Assembly (NCBI GenBank): GCA_963816155.1
Contig: CAWFJE010000009.1
Span: forward strand, 1-64,000
DNA length: 64,000 bases
Reading direction: 5' to 3'
DNA from: JAXGXJ01 sp963816155
GTDB taxonomy: Bacteria; Actinomycetota; Thermoleophilia; RBG-16-64-13
The position numbers were made by a program, and so were the translations under genes. Positions 34,092 through 43,392 of the stretch are shown here, piece after piece. Within the stretch, counting starts at the first letter, position 1. Each line of letters starts with the position of its first letter. Below the pieces are notes generated by a model. The model searched no databases, had not been told where the DNA came from, and was given only the letters and a program-made list of their open reading frames with translations.

Positions 34092-34445
34092 TCACCTCCG
34101 CCCTCCTTCCAGTCGCCCCTCATCCTGCAACCGCCCCCACGCGTACTCGAAGCATTCCCGCAGACGGTCCTCCAGTTCGTCGAACTGGTCGGCGGGCGGA
34201 AGCCCCTTCGACCTGTGACGCAGATCTTGTTCCACCTGTCCGACCAGATGGACGGTCTCATCGTCGAGACGGTGCATAAACTCGGCCGGGCCGAGCCGGG
34301 TAAGAAGAGCCGAGAGATACGCATAGCAGGTTGCAAAGGCCTGCGTGGGGTCGGCGATGCCCGGAGAACGCACTTCGCGATAGTAAGCCGTGAAGGCACG
34401 TTTGAGAGTCAGGCGCAGATTCTGCAGAGGATCCTCTGCTATCAA
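34092..34445 (-). CDS. Hypothetical helical protein
   Basis: 117 aa with no family I recognise. It appears fully helical and charged: PLQNLRLTLKRAFTAYY, FATCYAYLSALLTRLG, RLDDETVHLVGQVEQDL, and a basic end. No signal peptide or membrane segment. It overlaps the preceding gene (34442-34915) by 4 bp, so the two are translationally coupled and probably act together. Confidence 0.6.
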   Translation of the reverse strand: MIAEDPLQNLRLTLKRAFTAYYREVRSPGIADPTQAFATCYAYLSALLTRLGPAEFMHRLDDETVHLVGQVEQDLRHRSKGLPPADQFDELEDRLRECFEYAWGRLQDEGRLEGGRR

Positions 34446-34915
34446 CGAGTGTAGGCCACCTCATGCCAAGAGGGATGCGGGGGAGGCCCTATCTGGCGCG
34501 AGGGGTGTCCGGCCGGGTAGTAGACGAATGCGCACAACTCGTCGTCGAAGGCGACTTCCAATTGCGACTCCATGAGGCGCAGGTCCAGCCAAGCGCCCCG
34601 GAACACGAGCTCGCGCAGCCAATAGACCAGGCATTCTCCATGCAGCGTGAGCACCTGGTCGCCCTGCTGGAGGAGATACTCTCCCAGAGGGCTCACCGGA
34701 TAGTCGATGCTGCCTCCGGCTACCAGTTGCACAAGGTCAGCGCACTCGTCGCTCTGCAGCGACCCCGTCTCCACCAGACCCAGCTCGGCAGCGGCCATCT
34801 CGACGCGCTGAGAGAAGTCGATGCTGTTGAACCCGTAGCGGAAGCTACGGAACTCAAGGATGTAGTCCTCGCCGGAAGAGTAGTTCGGATGGGTGTGACG
34901 GTTCTCGGGCGCCAT
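34442..34915 (-). CDS. Hypothetical cytoplasmic protein
   Basis: 157 aa from the ATG at 34915, six bases after AGGGG; another ATG lies two codons upstream. No known domain is recognised. Features: a HTHPNYSSGEDYILEFRSF start, a central GGSIDYPVSPLGEYLLQQGD, and the aromatic-rich YWLRELVFRGAWLDLRL and CAFVYYPAGHP. No membrane segment. It is the first gene of a two-gene unit with the helical protein that follows. Function unknown. Confidence 0.62.
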   Translation of the reverse strand: MAPENRHTHPNYSSGEDYILEFRSFRYGFNSIDFSQRVEMAAAELGLVETGSLQSDECADLVQLVAGGSIDYPVSPLGEYLLQQGDQVLTLHGECLVYWLRELVFRGAWLDLRLMESQLEVAFDDELCAFVYYPAGHPSRQIGPPPHPSWHEVAYTR

Positions 34916-35051
34916 GTGCATCCCCTAGAAATCGGAGCCGGATACCTGTGCGTATTCTAGCAACTGGAGCGAGAGTGCGCCGCGATTTCGTCAGCCGACC
35001 GCTACGGCCGGTCTGCTTGTCGCTTGCGAAGAGAGGACGCATAATGGGTCC

Positions 35052-35834
35052 ATGGATTCCCTCTCGCGCTTCGCCCGTCATCAGCCGCGGACTCCGCGAT
35101 CCAGACATGGACGCGCACGCCTGGCTCCTCCTGCTCGCGCCACATCCGTGTTCGCAGCGTTGTTGCTCATGCTCCTCCTTCCCCTGCTCATCATGCCGGC
35201 CGCTTGTGGGAAGCAGGCCACCGGCGATCCCGACGCCATCCTGGCTCAGGCCTCGACGGCCATGAAGGAGGTCGCCGGCTTCCATTTCGTCTACGAGGTC
35301 CACAAGCCATCGTCGGCCGAGCCCAGCAAGGGCCTCGACATCGCGCGCGTGACAGGCGACGTCAACTCCGAGGGCAGCATGCAGGCGGTCATCGACGTGA
35401 CCCAGGGCGGCATCCCGCTGCAGCTGGAATTCGTGGTCGTGGGGGACACGCAGTACATCAAAGACCCGCTCTCGCAGAAGTGGACCCCCATCGCCATCGC
35501 GGACAGCCCGGTGGGAGATCTCAACCTCGGGCCGGGGATGATAGCCATTCTCGAACAGATCACGGACACCTCGTATGAGGGCCAAGAGAAGAAACAGGGT
35601 GCTCAGACCCACCACATCACGGGTCTGGTAGCCGCCGAGGACGTCGAGTCGATCGTCGGCGCGGTCAACGCCGCCGAGCCTTTCCCCACCGACCTCTGGG
35701 TGGGCGTGGAGGACAGCCTCGTGTACGAGGTGGAGCTCAGCGGGGCGGCTACGCCCAGTGAAGACCCGGATATCCGCCGCACCATCGTGCTTTCCAACCT
35801 CGACGAGTACGTAGAGATCAAGGCTCCGATCTAG
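35052..35834 (+). CDS. LprG/LppX-like lipoprotein
   Basis: 260 aa. An Arg-rich N-terminus, a hydrophobic stretch (LLLMLLLPLLIMPAAC) and a lipobox Cys near residue 52 indicate an exported lipoprotein. The body follows the LppX_LprAFG pattern: ILAQASTAMKEVAGFHFVYE, ARVTGDVNSEGSMQAVID, VGDTQYIKDPLSQKWTPI and VYEVELSG near the end. In mycobacteria LprG carries triacylated lipids or lipoglycans in a hydrophobic pocket and works with an efflux pump. Here an MFS pump starts 2 bp after the stop, mirroring that operon. The exact start is uncertain. Confidence 0.82.
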   Translation: MDSLSRFARHQPRTPRSRHGRARLAPPARATSVFAALLLMLLLPLLIMPAACGKQATGDPDAILAQASTAMKEVAGFHFVYEVHKPSSAEPSKGLDIARVTGDVNSEGSMQAVIDVTQGGIPLQLEFVVVGDTQYIKDPLSQKWTPIAIADSPVGDLNLGPGMIAILEQITDTSYEGQEKKQGAQTHHITGLVAAEDVESIVGAVNAAEPFPTDLWVGVEDSLVYEVELSGAATPSEDPDIRRTIVLSNLDEYVEIKAPI

Positions 35835-35836
35835 AC

Positions 35837-37429
35837 GTGTCCGACCAGGCGGCCACGCCCGAGGCCATGACCACCACAGTCTCTCGCGGGGCCATCCTCG
35901 CCATGGTCGCGCTGGGCGCGGCCGTTTTTGTTGCCGCCCTCGACCAGACCATGGTCCTCACGGTCATGCCTTCCATCATGCGCTCGCTCTACATCGACGT
36001 GCGCAACATCAACGACGCGGGCTGGATCATCACCGCGTATCTGCTCGGCTACACCATCGCCATGCCTCTCTTCGGGCGCTTGGCGGACGTGTACGGCAGG
36101 CGGCCCATGTTCATCCTCGCGCTGGGGCTGTTCCTGGTGGGAAGCGCCCTGTGCGTGTTCATCACACGCCTGGACCTCTTCGTCGCCGCTCGAGTCATCC
36201 AGGCGGCGGGGGGCGGGGCGCTGGTGCCCATCGCCATGGCCGCCGCCGCCGACATGTTCCCCGCGGCGCGGCGAGCGCTCGTACTGGGGATCGTGGGAGG
36301 GGCCGCGGAAGCCGGCGGTGTGCTCGGCCCCGTGTACGGGGCGTCGTTGGCCTCACTGTGGGATTGGCGGCTGATCTTCCTCGTCAACGTCCCCTTGTGC
36401 CTGTTCCTCATGGCCGTGTCCTGGCGCCTTCTCGACCCTTCGCGCGTGCGCACGGCTTCCGCGGAGGCTGGAGCAGTGGAGGGGGCCGCCGCGAAGCGCG
36501 GCCGCGTGGACTACGTCGGAGCGGCCCTGATGGCCTTGTCGTTGGCCGGCGTCACCATCGGTCTGGGCACGGGGACCCAGACGGTAGACACCACCTCTGC
36601 CACCACCACCCTGCCCGTGCGCTGGCCTTGGTTGGCCGTAAGCGTGGTCGCCTTCATCGCTTTCATCGTCTGGGAGACGCGGCAGAGCGAACCCCTCATC
36701 CGCCTGGAGTTCTTCAAGCGGGCGGGCTTCAGTGCGGCCAACATCGCCAACTTCCTTGTCGGCGCGGCGCTGATAATCGGCATGGTGGAGATCCCTCTGT
36801 ACGCCTACACCCTCTTCGGGATGAGCGAGATCGAGGGCGGCCTCTTGCTCATCCGCCTTACGCTCATGATCCCCGTCGGGGCGGTCGCGGGCGGCTGGCT
36901 GGCCGACCTGGTGGGTTATCGCATCACGGCGGTGATTGGGTTCCTTATCGCCGCCGGCGGCTATTACCTCGTGAGCCAATGGCCGCTGGACCCCGGGCAG
37001 TGGGTCATGACCCGCGATCTGATCATCAGCGGTTTGGGCTTCGGTCTGGTCATCGCCCCCATCGGAGCGAGCGTGATCGCCTCAGTGGGATCTCTTTGGA
37101 TGGCGACGGGATCTGCCCTCGTGACAGTCTCCCGCATGGTGGGGATGGTCGTGGGTCTGGCGGCTCTCAGTTCTTGGGGAGTGCAGCGCTTCAACTCCCT
37201 GGCGTCCCAAATCGAGATTCCCATCGTTCGACCGGCAGGACTCACGGACGCGGAGTGGCAGACCATGAAGGACGCGGCTTCGACCGCAACAAGGGCGGCC
37301 CTACACACAGTCTTCAGTGAGTTCTTCCTCATCGCTGCGATCATCGTGGCCATCGCCATCATACCGGCCCTCTTCCTCTACAGTCACCGAGTCAAGGGAC
37401 AAGGGAAGATCCCCTTCTTGCCCCATTGA
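35837..37429 (+). CDS. MFS drug/lipid exporter, DHA2 (EmrB/QacA/P55-like)
   Basis: 530 aa, GTG start, about 14 transmembrane helices. Motif LDQTMVLTVMPSI occurs in helix 1, and the MFS loop GRLADVYGRRPMFI between helices 2 and 3. GGAEAGGVLGPVYGASLASL carries the drug-H+ antiporter motif C region. It sits directly behind the LprG-like gene. In mycobacteria the equivalent P55 pump cooperates with LprG in lipid transport and drug tolerance. That role is inferred here from gene order and family. Confidence 0.9.
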   Translation: MSDQAATPEAMTTTVSRGAILAMVALGAAVFVAALDQTMVLTVMPSIMRSLYIDVRNINDAGWIITAYLLGYTIAMPLFGRLADVYGRRPMFILALGLFLVGSALCVFITRLDLFVAARVIQAAGGGALVPIAMAAAADMFPAARRALVLGIVGGAAEAGGVLGPVYGASLASLWDWRLIFLVNVPLCLFLMAVSWRLLDPSRVRTASAEAGAVEGAAAKRGRVDYVGAALMALSLAGVTIGLGTGTQTVDTTSATTTLPVRWPWLAVSVVAFIAFIVWETRQSEPLIRLEFFKRAGFSAANIANFLVGAALIIGMVEIPLYAYTLFGMSEIEGGLLLIRLTLMIPVGAVAGGWLADLVGYRITAVIGFLIAAGGYYLVSQWPLDPGQWVMTRDLIISGLGFGLVIAPIGASVIASVGSLWMATGSALVTVSRMVGMVVGLAALSSWGVQRFNSLASQIEIPIVRPAGLTDAEWQTMKDAASTATRAALHTVFSEFFLIAAIIVAIAIIPALFLYSHRVKGQGKIPFLPH

Positions 37430-37538
37430 CTCCTGGTCCGCCGCATAGCGCCCCCGCCGCGCCGAACGGCCCCTGCCGGGCTGGGACACTGTCCGGACCC
37501 TGGGCTAGAATGGCCCCAGTCAGAAGGAAGCGAAGGTG

Positions 37539-38720
37539 ATGAAGGTGAACGACGATCAACTCGATCTGGGCGCTGCTTACGAAGCTCCCCGTGGAGACTA
37601 TGGCCCCCGGAATGAGCCCGCCGGTAGTCAACCCCACAAGGGCGGACCCTCAAGCGAAAACGTCCGCCCAGACCCACTGGATGGCCGGCGCGCTCCTGCG
37701 GGCTCGGCGCCAGTGTCGACGCCGGCACCGGCCAGAGTCGCCGTCTGCGATCTGGTGCCGGGAACCGGCGTGCGGGGCGTGTATCTGTTGGCCTCCAAAG
37801 AGACCCGTACGACCAAGGCGGGCAAGCCCTTCTACAAGCTGCGCTTGAGCGACCGCACCGGCAACGTCGACTGCACCGTGTGGGAGACCGAATACGTGGA
37901 GACCGGCCTCGGTACCGGAGACCTCGTGCTCATCAATGGCCGAGTGACAGAGTATCTGGGCAAGGCCCAGGTCGAGGCCACAGCAGTCAAGGCCGCTCCC
38001 CCAGGGGCCGCCGGCCCTCGAGACTTCCTGCCCGCTACCTACCGTGACGTCGAGGAGTTGAAGGGCTTTCTACAGTTCCACGTGGGATCTGTGTATGACC
38101 GCGACTACAGCGCCCTCCTCGGAGTGATCTTCGGTGACGAGGCCTTCCTCGACATCTTCAGCACGGCCCCAGCCGCGAAGCTCTTCCACCACGCCTATCT
38201 CGGTGGTCTACTCGAACATACCGTCGCCGTGGCCGAGATGTGCGATTTCGTCTCCCAGCAGTACGCGCGTGTCGATCGCGACTTACTCCTCACCGCCGCC
38301 CTCCTCCATGACATCGGCAAGACCCAGGAACTCTCGTTCGACGTGGCCATCGATTACACCGACGCCGGACGCTTCCTGGGGCACGTCATCCAGGGCGTCA
38401 CCTTCGTGGCCGAGCGCGCAGGGAGGTTACCCGCATTCCCCGAGGAAAAACTCCAGTTGCTGCTGCACTGCATAGTCAGCCACCACGGCGAATTGGAGTG
38501 GGGCTCACCCAAGCGACCCAAGACCATCGAGGCCCTCATCCTGCACCACATCGACAATCTTGATGCCAAGGTCAAGGGTTTCTTGGAGATCGTGGAGGGA
38601 TCGCGCGACGCGGATTGGACCGATCTGCGCAACCTCTTCCGCAGACCGCTCCACGTCCCCCGAGCCGCCCACCAAGAAGAAGACTTCCTACCGCCGGCCG
38701 AAGACGGGAGACCACGCTAG
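37539..38720 (+). CDS. YhaM-type 3'-5' exoribonuclease (OB-fold plus HD domain)
   Basis: 393 aa from the ATG at 37539 (AAGGAAG upstream). A ~65-residue polar N-terminal extension precedes an OB-fold (VRGVYLLASKETRTTKAGKP, LRLSDRTGNVDCTVW). The HD phosphohydrolase domain follows: LFHHAYLGGLLEHTVAVAEM, AALLHDIGKTQE with the H-D pair, and CIVSHHGELEWGSPK. YhaM-like proteins are 3'-5' exonucleases for RNA and DNA. It is a single gene with convergent downstream neighbour. The extension is the only unusual part. Confidence 0.88.
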   Translation: MKVNDDQLDLGAAYEAPRGDYGPRNEPAGSQPHKGGPSSENVRPDPLDGRRAPAGSAPVSTPAPARVAVCDLVPGTGVRGVYLLASKETRTTKAGKPFYKLRLSDRTGNVDCTVWETEYVETGLGTGDLVLINGRVTEYLGKAQVEATAVKAAPPGAAGPRDFLPATYRDVEELKGFLQFHVGSVYDRDYSALLGVIFGDEAFLDIFSTAPAAKLFHHAYLGGLLEHTVAVAEMCDFVSQQYARVDRDLLLTAALLHDIGKTQELSFDVAIDYTDAGRFLGHVIQGVTFVAERAGRLPAFPEEKLQLLLHCIVSHHGELEWGSPKRPKTIEALILHHIDNLDAKVKGFLEIVEGSRDADWTDLRNLFRRPLHVPRAAHQEEDFLPPAEDGRPR

Positions 38721-38759
38721 GCCGGACCTGCCGCGCTGGCAGATGGCCGCGGCCACCGA

Positions 38760-40019
38760 TCAGTCGATGTTCTCGCCGAGTATCTTGTCGATCTTGGCGG
38801 CGATCTCAGCCTCGGTGTCCGCCGGGCTCTGGCCGGATGCTGGAGCCTCAGCCACGCCGGCCCCCGCCACCGCGTCGAATTCTGCTACCGAGCCGGCATC
38901 CGGGACATCGCCCACATCGGTCACGCGCGCGTCGACAGCCTTGGCCTTGAGACGGTTGCGGGTCTCTTCGACGCGCGCTCGCATGGCATCAAAGCTGAGA
39001 CTGGTCTCGAGTTCCTCTGGGCTCGGCCGGGGTACCTCTTCCGACGCCTGGCGGGCTGATTCCATCCGAGACCTCAGGTCGTCAGGCTCGGCCTCGATGG
39101 CGGCGCCGTCCACCCGTACTCCGAGATCCGCATAGAGGGAGTCGTCGACAGGCTGGATTTCGATTGCTGGAGACGATCCCTCCGTCTCCTCGAGAACAGC
39201 GTCCAGTATGTCCGCATCAAAGGATACGCCGGGCGAGGGGGGCACTTCGGGCACGCGCGGTGGCACCTCGGGCGGCACCACGGGCACGCGAGGCGGGACC
39301 ACGACTTCGTCGGGCGAACCCACCAGAGGTGATGAAGCATCAGACCCCTGAGAAGGCATGGCAAAAGGCTCCTCCAGCTCCTGACGGATCCGGCGACGAC
39401 TCTCCTCTATGCGCAGCCTCAGATCCTCGGCACTTATCGGAGGCTTCCCGACGCCCGGGCCCGCCTCGGGGAGGGATGAACCCGGGGCGATGGGTGGCAC
39501 AGACTCCGGCTCCCGCTCCTCCAGCCCGGGCTCCGGCGACGGCATGGGCTCTTCTGAGCGCTCTATGACCGCCGAGCCGGTATCGGTGTCCGCCCCCTCT
39601 AAGGGAGCCCAGTCAAACTGGGAGTAGGTCCGGTCGTCCACTTCCTCGCCTATGGACGGCCAGCCTTCTGTCGACTCCCACTCGCGGATCGACAACGAAT
39701 CGGCGGCTTCGCTGGGCAGGTCTTCCGGTCCCTGCGCGAGATCCTCCGCTTCCGCGGGAGGAGCGAACGGCTCAGCGGAGCGTTCGGCGGTCCCAACAGA
39801 TCCGGTTGCTTCGGCCGCAGCGACCGATGAGATCAATCCGGCCAAAGGGTCTCGATCGGCCATTCGGGGGTGATCCTGGATGAGGTCGGTGGCTGGCATG
39901 CGCTCGCCACATGGCTGTACGGGCTTCTTCCAACTAGTCCCGCCGCGCAATCGTGAGAGGAAGAATCCCAGGACGGCACCGATGACGCCTCCCAGGAGAA
40001 ACCTCATCAAACCACCCAT
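38760..40019 (-). CDS. Membrane-anchored acidic, Pro-rich protein with repeated helices
   Basis: 419 aa from the ATG at 40019 (GGAGG upstream). One N-terminal membrane helix (LLGGVIGAVLGFFLS) is followed by a long acidic, Pro/Glu/Ser-rich and probably disordered region. Three similar helical elements are spaced along it: DLRLRIEESRRRIRQELEEP, DLRSRMESARQASEEV and MRARVEETRNRLKAKA. A PPxVP-rich run lies between the first and second. The C-terminus is EAEIAAKIDKILGENID. No enzymatic domain. It may be a cytoplasmic scaffold tethered to the membrane. I do not know the family. Confidence 0.65.
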   Translation of the reverse strand: MGGLMRFLLGGVIGAVLGFFLSRLRGGTSWKKPVQPCGERMPATDLIQDHPRMADRDPLAGLISSVAAAEATGSVGTAERSAEPFAPPAEAEDLAQGPEDLPSEAADSLSIREWESTEGWPSIGEEVDDRTYSQFDWAPLEGADTDTGSAVIERSEEPMPSPEPGLEEREPESVPPIAPGSSLPEAGPGVGKPPISAEDLRLRIEESRRRIRQELEEPFAMPSQGSDASSPLVGSPDEVVVPPRVPVVPPEVPPRVPEVPPSPGVSFDADILDAVLEETEGSSPAIEIQPVDDSLYADLGVRVDGAAIEAEPDDLRSRMESARQASEEVPRPSPEELETSLSFDAMRARVEETRNRLKAKAVDARVTDVGDVPDAGSVAEFDAVAGAGVAEAPASGQSPADTEAEIAAKIDKILGENID

Positions 40020-40166
40020 GTCCAACGTCCTCCTTCGCAGCCTATGTACATCATGTGCCCGGTCTAGATGAATTCGACGCCCGTCTCCCCCTGCCTGCTC
40101 AGGCAAGAACGTGACCTCAGACCGTCGCTGCGACTCCGAAAGAAGTCACGGAAGCGAATCTCCTCG

Positions 40167-41486
40167 TCAGCCCTGCTCGCCTTGGCGCCTCAGACTGCGC
40201 ATCTTCCCCAAGAAGTCCCGGACACGGACCTCGGCTCCATTCGCGGTAGGTTGGTAGAATTCCCGATCCTGCAAGTCCCGAGGCAGGTACTGCTGGCTAC
40301 CATAGCCGCCTTCATCGTGCGGGTACTCGTATCCTACACCGTGGCCGAGATCCTTTGCACCCCTGTAGCCGGTGCTGCGCAGTGATGCCGGCGGAGAGAG
40401 CGCCCCGTGCTGTTCGACTTCTCGGAGCGCAGCGCTGATGCCAGCGTACGAGGCATTGGACTTGGGAACGCAGCTCAGGTAGGTCACGCCGTGAGCCAGA
40501 TTGATACGGCATTCGGGCAGTCCCACGAACTCCACGGCCCGCGATACCGCCACGGCCACCTCCAAGGCCCGTGGATCGGCGTTGCCGATATCCTCTGACG
40601 CGAAGATGACCATACGCCGGGCGATGAACTTGGGGTCCTCTCCCCCCGTGAGCATCACCGCCAGGTAGTAGAGCGCCGCGTCGGGATCCGACCCCCTCAT
40701 GCTCTTGATGAAGGCGGAGATAACATCGTAGTGGGCATCCGCATCCTTGTCGTAGAGCACTAACTTGCGCTGAGCCGCCTCTTCCACCGTGGCAACATCG
40801 AGAGGATCGACTCCCTTCGCCTCAGCGAGGACCAGCGAACGCTCCAGAATGCTGAGCGACCGCCGGGCGTCGCCCAGGCCGGCAGACGCGATGAGGTCGA
40901 GGACCTCGTCCGGCTGCGGTCTTCCCGCACCGTCTTCCAAGGCGCGATCGAGCAGCGTCCTTACAGCGTCGGGAGCCAGAGGCTCGAAGCGGTAGAGTTC
41001 GCAGCGCGAGATGAGGGCGGGGATGACTTCGAAGTAGGGATTCTCTGTGGACGCTCCTATGAGCGTGACCACGCCGTCCTCCACCGCGTGGAGCAGAGCG
41101 TCCTGTTGCGCCTTCGAGAAGCGATGGATCTCGTCGATGAAGAGGACCGTGTGGCGGCCGTTCTCAGCCCGGGCGTGAGCCGCCCTTTCGATGACCCTCC
41201 GCACCTCGGCCACTCCGGAACTCACGGCTGAGAGCTCTTGGTAGAGCGAGCCGGTCTGCCGCGCAACCAGCCTGGCCACCGTGGTCTTGCCCGTGCCCGG
41301 AGGCCCGAAGAAGATCATGGAGCCGACCGTCGCGGTTTCGATAGCGATGCGCAGAGGAGCTCCGGGACCAAGCAGATGCTGCTGCCCGACCACCTCCTCC
41401 AAGCGCTGGGGCCGCATCCGCGCGGCCAGCGGTCCCCGCTCCGCCAAGTCGGCCTCCAAGCCGGCGCTGAAGAGATCGGGTTCCAT
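40167..41486 (-). CDS. rarA: Replication-associated recombination protein RarA (MgsA)
   Basis: 439 aa, the normal length. The N-terminal RMRPQRLEEVVGQQHLLGPG is typical. AAA+ motifs: Walker A FFGPPGTGKTTVARL, Walker B VLFIDEIHRFSKAQQD and sensor 1 LIGASTENPYF. The C-terminal tetramerisation part includes KSMRGSDPDAALYYLAVM and RRMVIFASEDIGNADP. It acts at stalled replication forks with SSB. It lies 21 bp after accA on the same strand and could be read with the fatty-acid operon, which may be no more than position. Confidence 0.95.
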   Translation of the reverse strand: MEPDLFSAGLEADLAERGPLAARMRPQRLEEVVGQQHLLGPGAPLRIAIETATVGSMIFFGPPGTGKTTVARLVARQTGSLYQELSAVSSGVAEVRRVIERAAHARAENGRHTVLFIDEIHRFSKAQQDALLHAVEDGVVTLIGASTENPYFEVIPALISRCELYRFEPLAPDAVRTLLDRALEDGAGRPQPDEVLDLIASAGLGDARRSLSILERSLVLAEAKGVDPLDVATVEEAAQRKLVLYDKDADAHYDVISAFIKSMRGSDPDAALYYLAVMLTGGEDPKFIARRMVIFASEDIGNADPRALEVAVAVSRAVEFVGLPECRINLAHGVTYLSCVPKSNASYAGISAALREVEQHGALSPPASLRSTGYRGAKDLGHGVGYEYPHDEGGYGSQQYLPRDLQDREFYQPTANGAEVRVRDFLGKMRSLRRQGEQG

Positions 41487-41506
41487 GGCGTCCCGGCTCA
41501 GATTCC

Positions 41507-42484
41507 TCAGCCCCCGTTGTAGGAACCCATGTCGAGATACTTCTGACGGCGCAGACGCAGACGCTCCTGGGGGTCGAGCCTCTCGAGTTCGTTCAGAGCC
41601 AGTTGGATCTCGTGCGCAACGCGTCGGACGGTGGCGCGGGAGTCGGCGTGGGCTCCGCCCTCAGGCTCGGGAATGACGGCGTCGATGAGATGAGACTCCA
41701 TCAGGTCTGAGGCGAGCAAACGAAGAGCGTCGGCAGCCCGGGGCGCTTCGGCCGCGTCGCGCCAGAGAAGGGCCGCACATCCCTCGGGAGAGATGACGGA
41801 ATAGACGGAGTTCTCCAGCATGAAGACTCGGTCGGTCACCCCTAGAGCCAGTGCCCCGCCGGACCCGCCCTCGCCGATGACGACCGCGACCGTCGGAACA
41901 CGCAGATTGGCGAATGCTTCGATGCTGCGGGCGATGGCTCCGGCCTGCCCTCCCTCTTCCGCTTCCTTCCCCGGATACGCGCCCGGAGTGTCGATCAGGG
42001 TCACCACGGGCAGCCCGAACTTCTCCGCCAGCCGAGCCAGGCGCACGCCCTTGCGGTAGCCCTCGGGCCGGGCCATGCCGAAGGTGTGCTCCTGACGCTC
42101 CTTGAGCGTATGCCCCTTCTGGTGGCCGATGAGGACGATACGTCTCTTCCCCAGCGTCGCGAAGCCCCCGACAATAGCCCTGTCATCGCCGTGCAGCCGG
42201 TCGCCGCGTAGCTCCAGGAAGTCGGGGAAAGCCAGGGCGACATAGTCCAGGGTCTGGGGCCGATCCTGGTGCCGGGCCAACTGCACTGCTTTCCATGCAG
42301 CCCCTGAGGGATCGGGCGAACGTAGGGACCGAAGTCGATCCTGGATCTTCCGTATCTCCTCCGTGTAGTTCACCCCGGGGAGTGACGGAAGGTTGCGCAA
42401 TTCCTGCAGTCGTTGCACCAGACGCAATGCCTCCGCTTGATACGACCGGCTGAGGGAAGAGGCCTTATCCTCCTGCTGATTCAA
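41507..42484 (-). CDS. accA: Acetyl-CoA carboxylase carboxyltransferase subunit alpha
   Basis: 325 aa. Crotonase-fold landmarks: FLELRGDRLHGDDRAIVGGF, LIGHQKGHTLKERQ, MARPEGYRKGVRLARLAEKF, IDTPGAYPGKEAEEGGQAGA and IGEGGSGGALALGV. With AccD it moves the carboxyl group from carboxybiotin to acetyl-CoA to make malonyl-CoA. The frame begins with TTG, overlapping the end of accD by 20 bp, so translation is probably coupled. The biotin carrier and biotin carboxylase (accB, accC) are not in the window. Confidence 0.95.
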   Translation of the reverse strand: MNQQEDKASSLSRSYQAEALRLVQRLQELRNLPSLPGVNYTEEIRKIQDRLRSLRSPDPSGAAWKAVQLARHQDRPQTLDYVALAFPDFLELRGDRLHGDDRAIVGGFATLGKRRIVLIGHQKGHTLKERQEHTFGMARPEGYRKGVRLARLAEKFGLPVVTLIDTPGAYPGKEAEEGGQAGAIARSIEAFANLRVPTVAVVIGEGGSGGALALGVTDRVFMLENSVYSVISPEGCAALLWRDAAEAPRAADALRLLASDLMESHLIDAVIPEPEGGAHADSRATVRRVAHEIQLALNELERLDPQERLRLRRQKYLDMGSYNGG

Positions 42485-43325
42485 CGGCTACACCGCCCTC
42501 CAGGAACATCAGACAGTTCGCGAGCACCTCTTTGAGCCGCCTGCGGTCCACGACCATGTCCACCTGGCCGTGACTCAGTTGCGACTCCGACGAACCGAAG
42601 TCGGCGGGCAACCTCTCCCTGGTCGTCTGTTCGATGACGCGCGCTCCTGCAAAGCGCATCACCGCACCGGGCTCGGCGAGGATGACGTCGGCCACGGTGG
42701 CGAAGCTGGCTAGCACACCCCCGGTGGTGGGATGAGTGAGAACGGTCACGAAGGGGAGCCCCGCTTCACCCAGGGCCTGCACAGCCACCACGGTCTTGGC
42801 CATCTGCATGAGCGAGAGCAACCCCTCCTGCATGCGGGCTCCTCCGGAAGCTGCCACAACGACCAATGGGCATCGGCGCTCGAGAGCTGCCTGCGCGGCC
42901 CGCCGGAAGACCTCCCCGGCCACCGAGCCCATCGACCCGCCCATGAAACGAAAGTCCATCACCCCCAAGACAACCGGCTTTCCTCTCACTTCGCAGACCA
43001 CGGCGGCCAGTGACTCGGCCAGACCTGTCTGCAGCTGTGCCTCGGAGACCCGTTCGGGATACGGCCGCAAGTCGAAGAACGCGAGCGGATCCCCAGGCCG
43101 GATCCCCTCGGCGATGAAGCTCACCGTATCCTTGTCGGCCAACTGAGCGATGCGCGCGGGAGTGGTGACCAGGAAGTGATAGCCACACCGGGGGCACACC
43201 CGCTGCTCGGCTTCCAACTCGGCTGTGGGAATGAATGCCTTGCACTTCTTGCAGTGCTCACCTTCGCTCCCGGGTGCAGCCGGAGGCTCCTTCTTGGTGA
43301 CCTGTACGGTTACGTACTTAGCCAT
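42465..43325 (-). CDS. accD: Acetyl-CoA carboxylase carboxyltransferase subunit beta
   Basis: 286 aa. The N-terminal zinc ribbon is CKKC (residues ~24-27) with CPRC about 16 residues later. The carboxyltransferase domain follows: VVLGVMDFRFMGGSMGSVAGE, MQEGLLSLMQMAKT and LTHPTTGGVLASFA. It pairs with AccA, encoded next. It is sixth in the order fabZ-fabH-fabD-fabG-fabF-accD-accA, all on the minus strand with gaps below 70 bp. Confidence 0.95.
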   Translation of the reverse strand: MAKYVTVQVTKKEPPAAPGSEGEHCKKCKAFIPTAELEAEQRVCPRCGYHFLVTTPARIAQLADKDTVSFIAEGIRPGDPLAFFDLRPYPERVSEAQLQTGLAESLAAVVCEVRGKPVVLGVMDFRFMGGSMGSVAGEVFRRAAQAALERRCPLVVVAASGGARMQEGLLSLMQMAKTVVAVQALGEAGLPFVTVLTHPTTGGVLASFATVADVILAEPGAVMRFAGARVIEQTTRERLPADFGSSESQLSHGQVDMVVDRRRLKEVLANCLMFLEGGVAVESAGG

Positions 43326-43392
43326 GGCACCTCAGCGGTGTCGTCGTGGAGTCGTCGCCGCGGCCAACACCGCGGCTTGTCCCCTTCGTCCT

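Noticed and set aside
39236..39310. Tandem repeat or CRISPR-like array
   Set aside because: The repetition is imperfect and encodes a Pro-Val-rich linker in frame within the acidic membrane-anchored protein.
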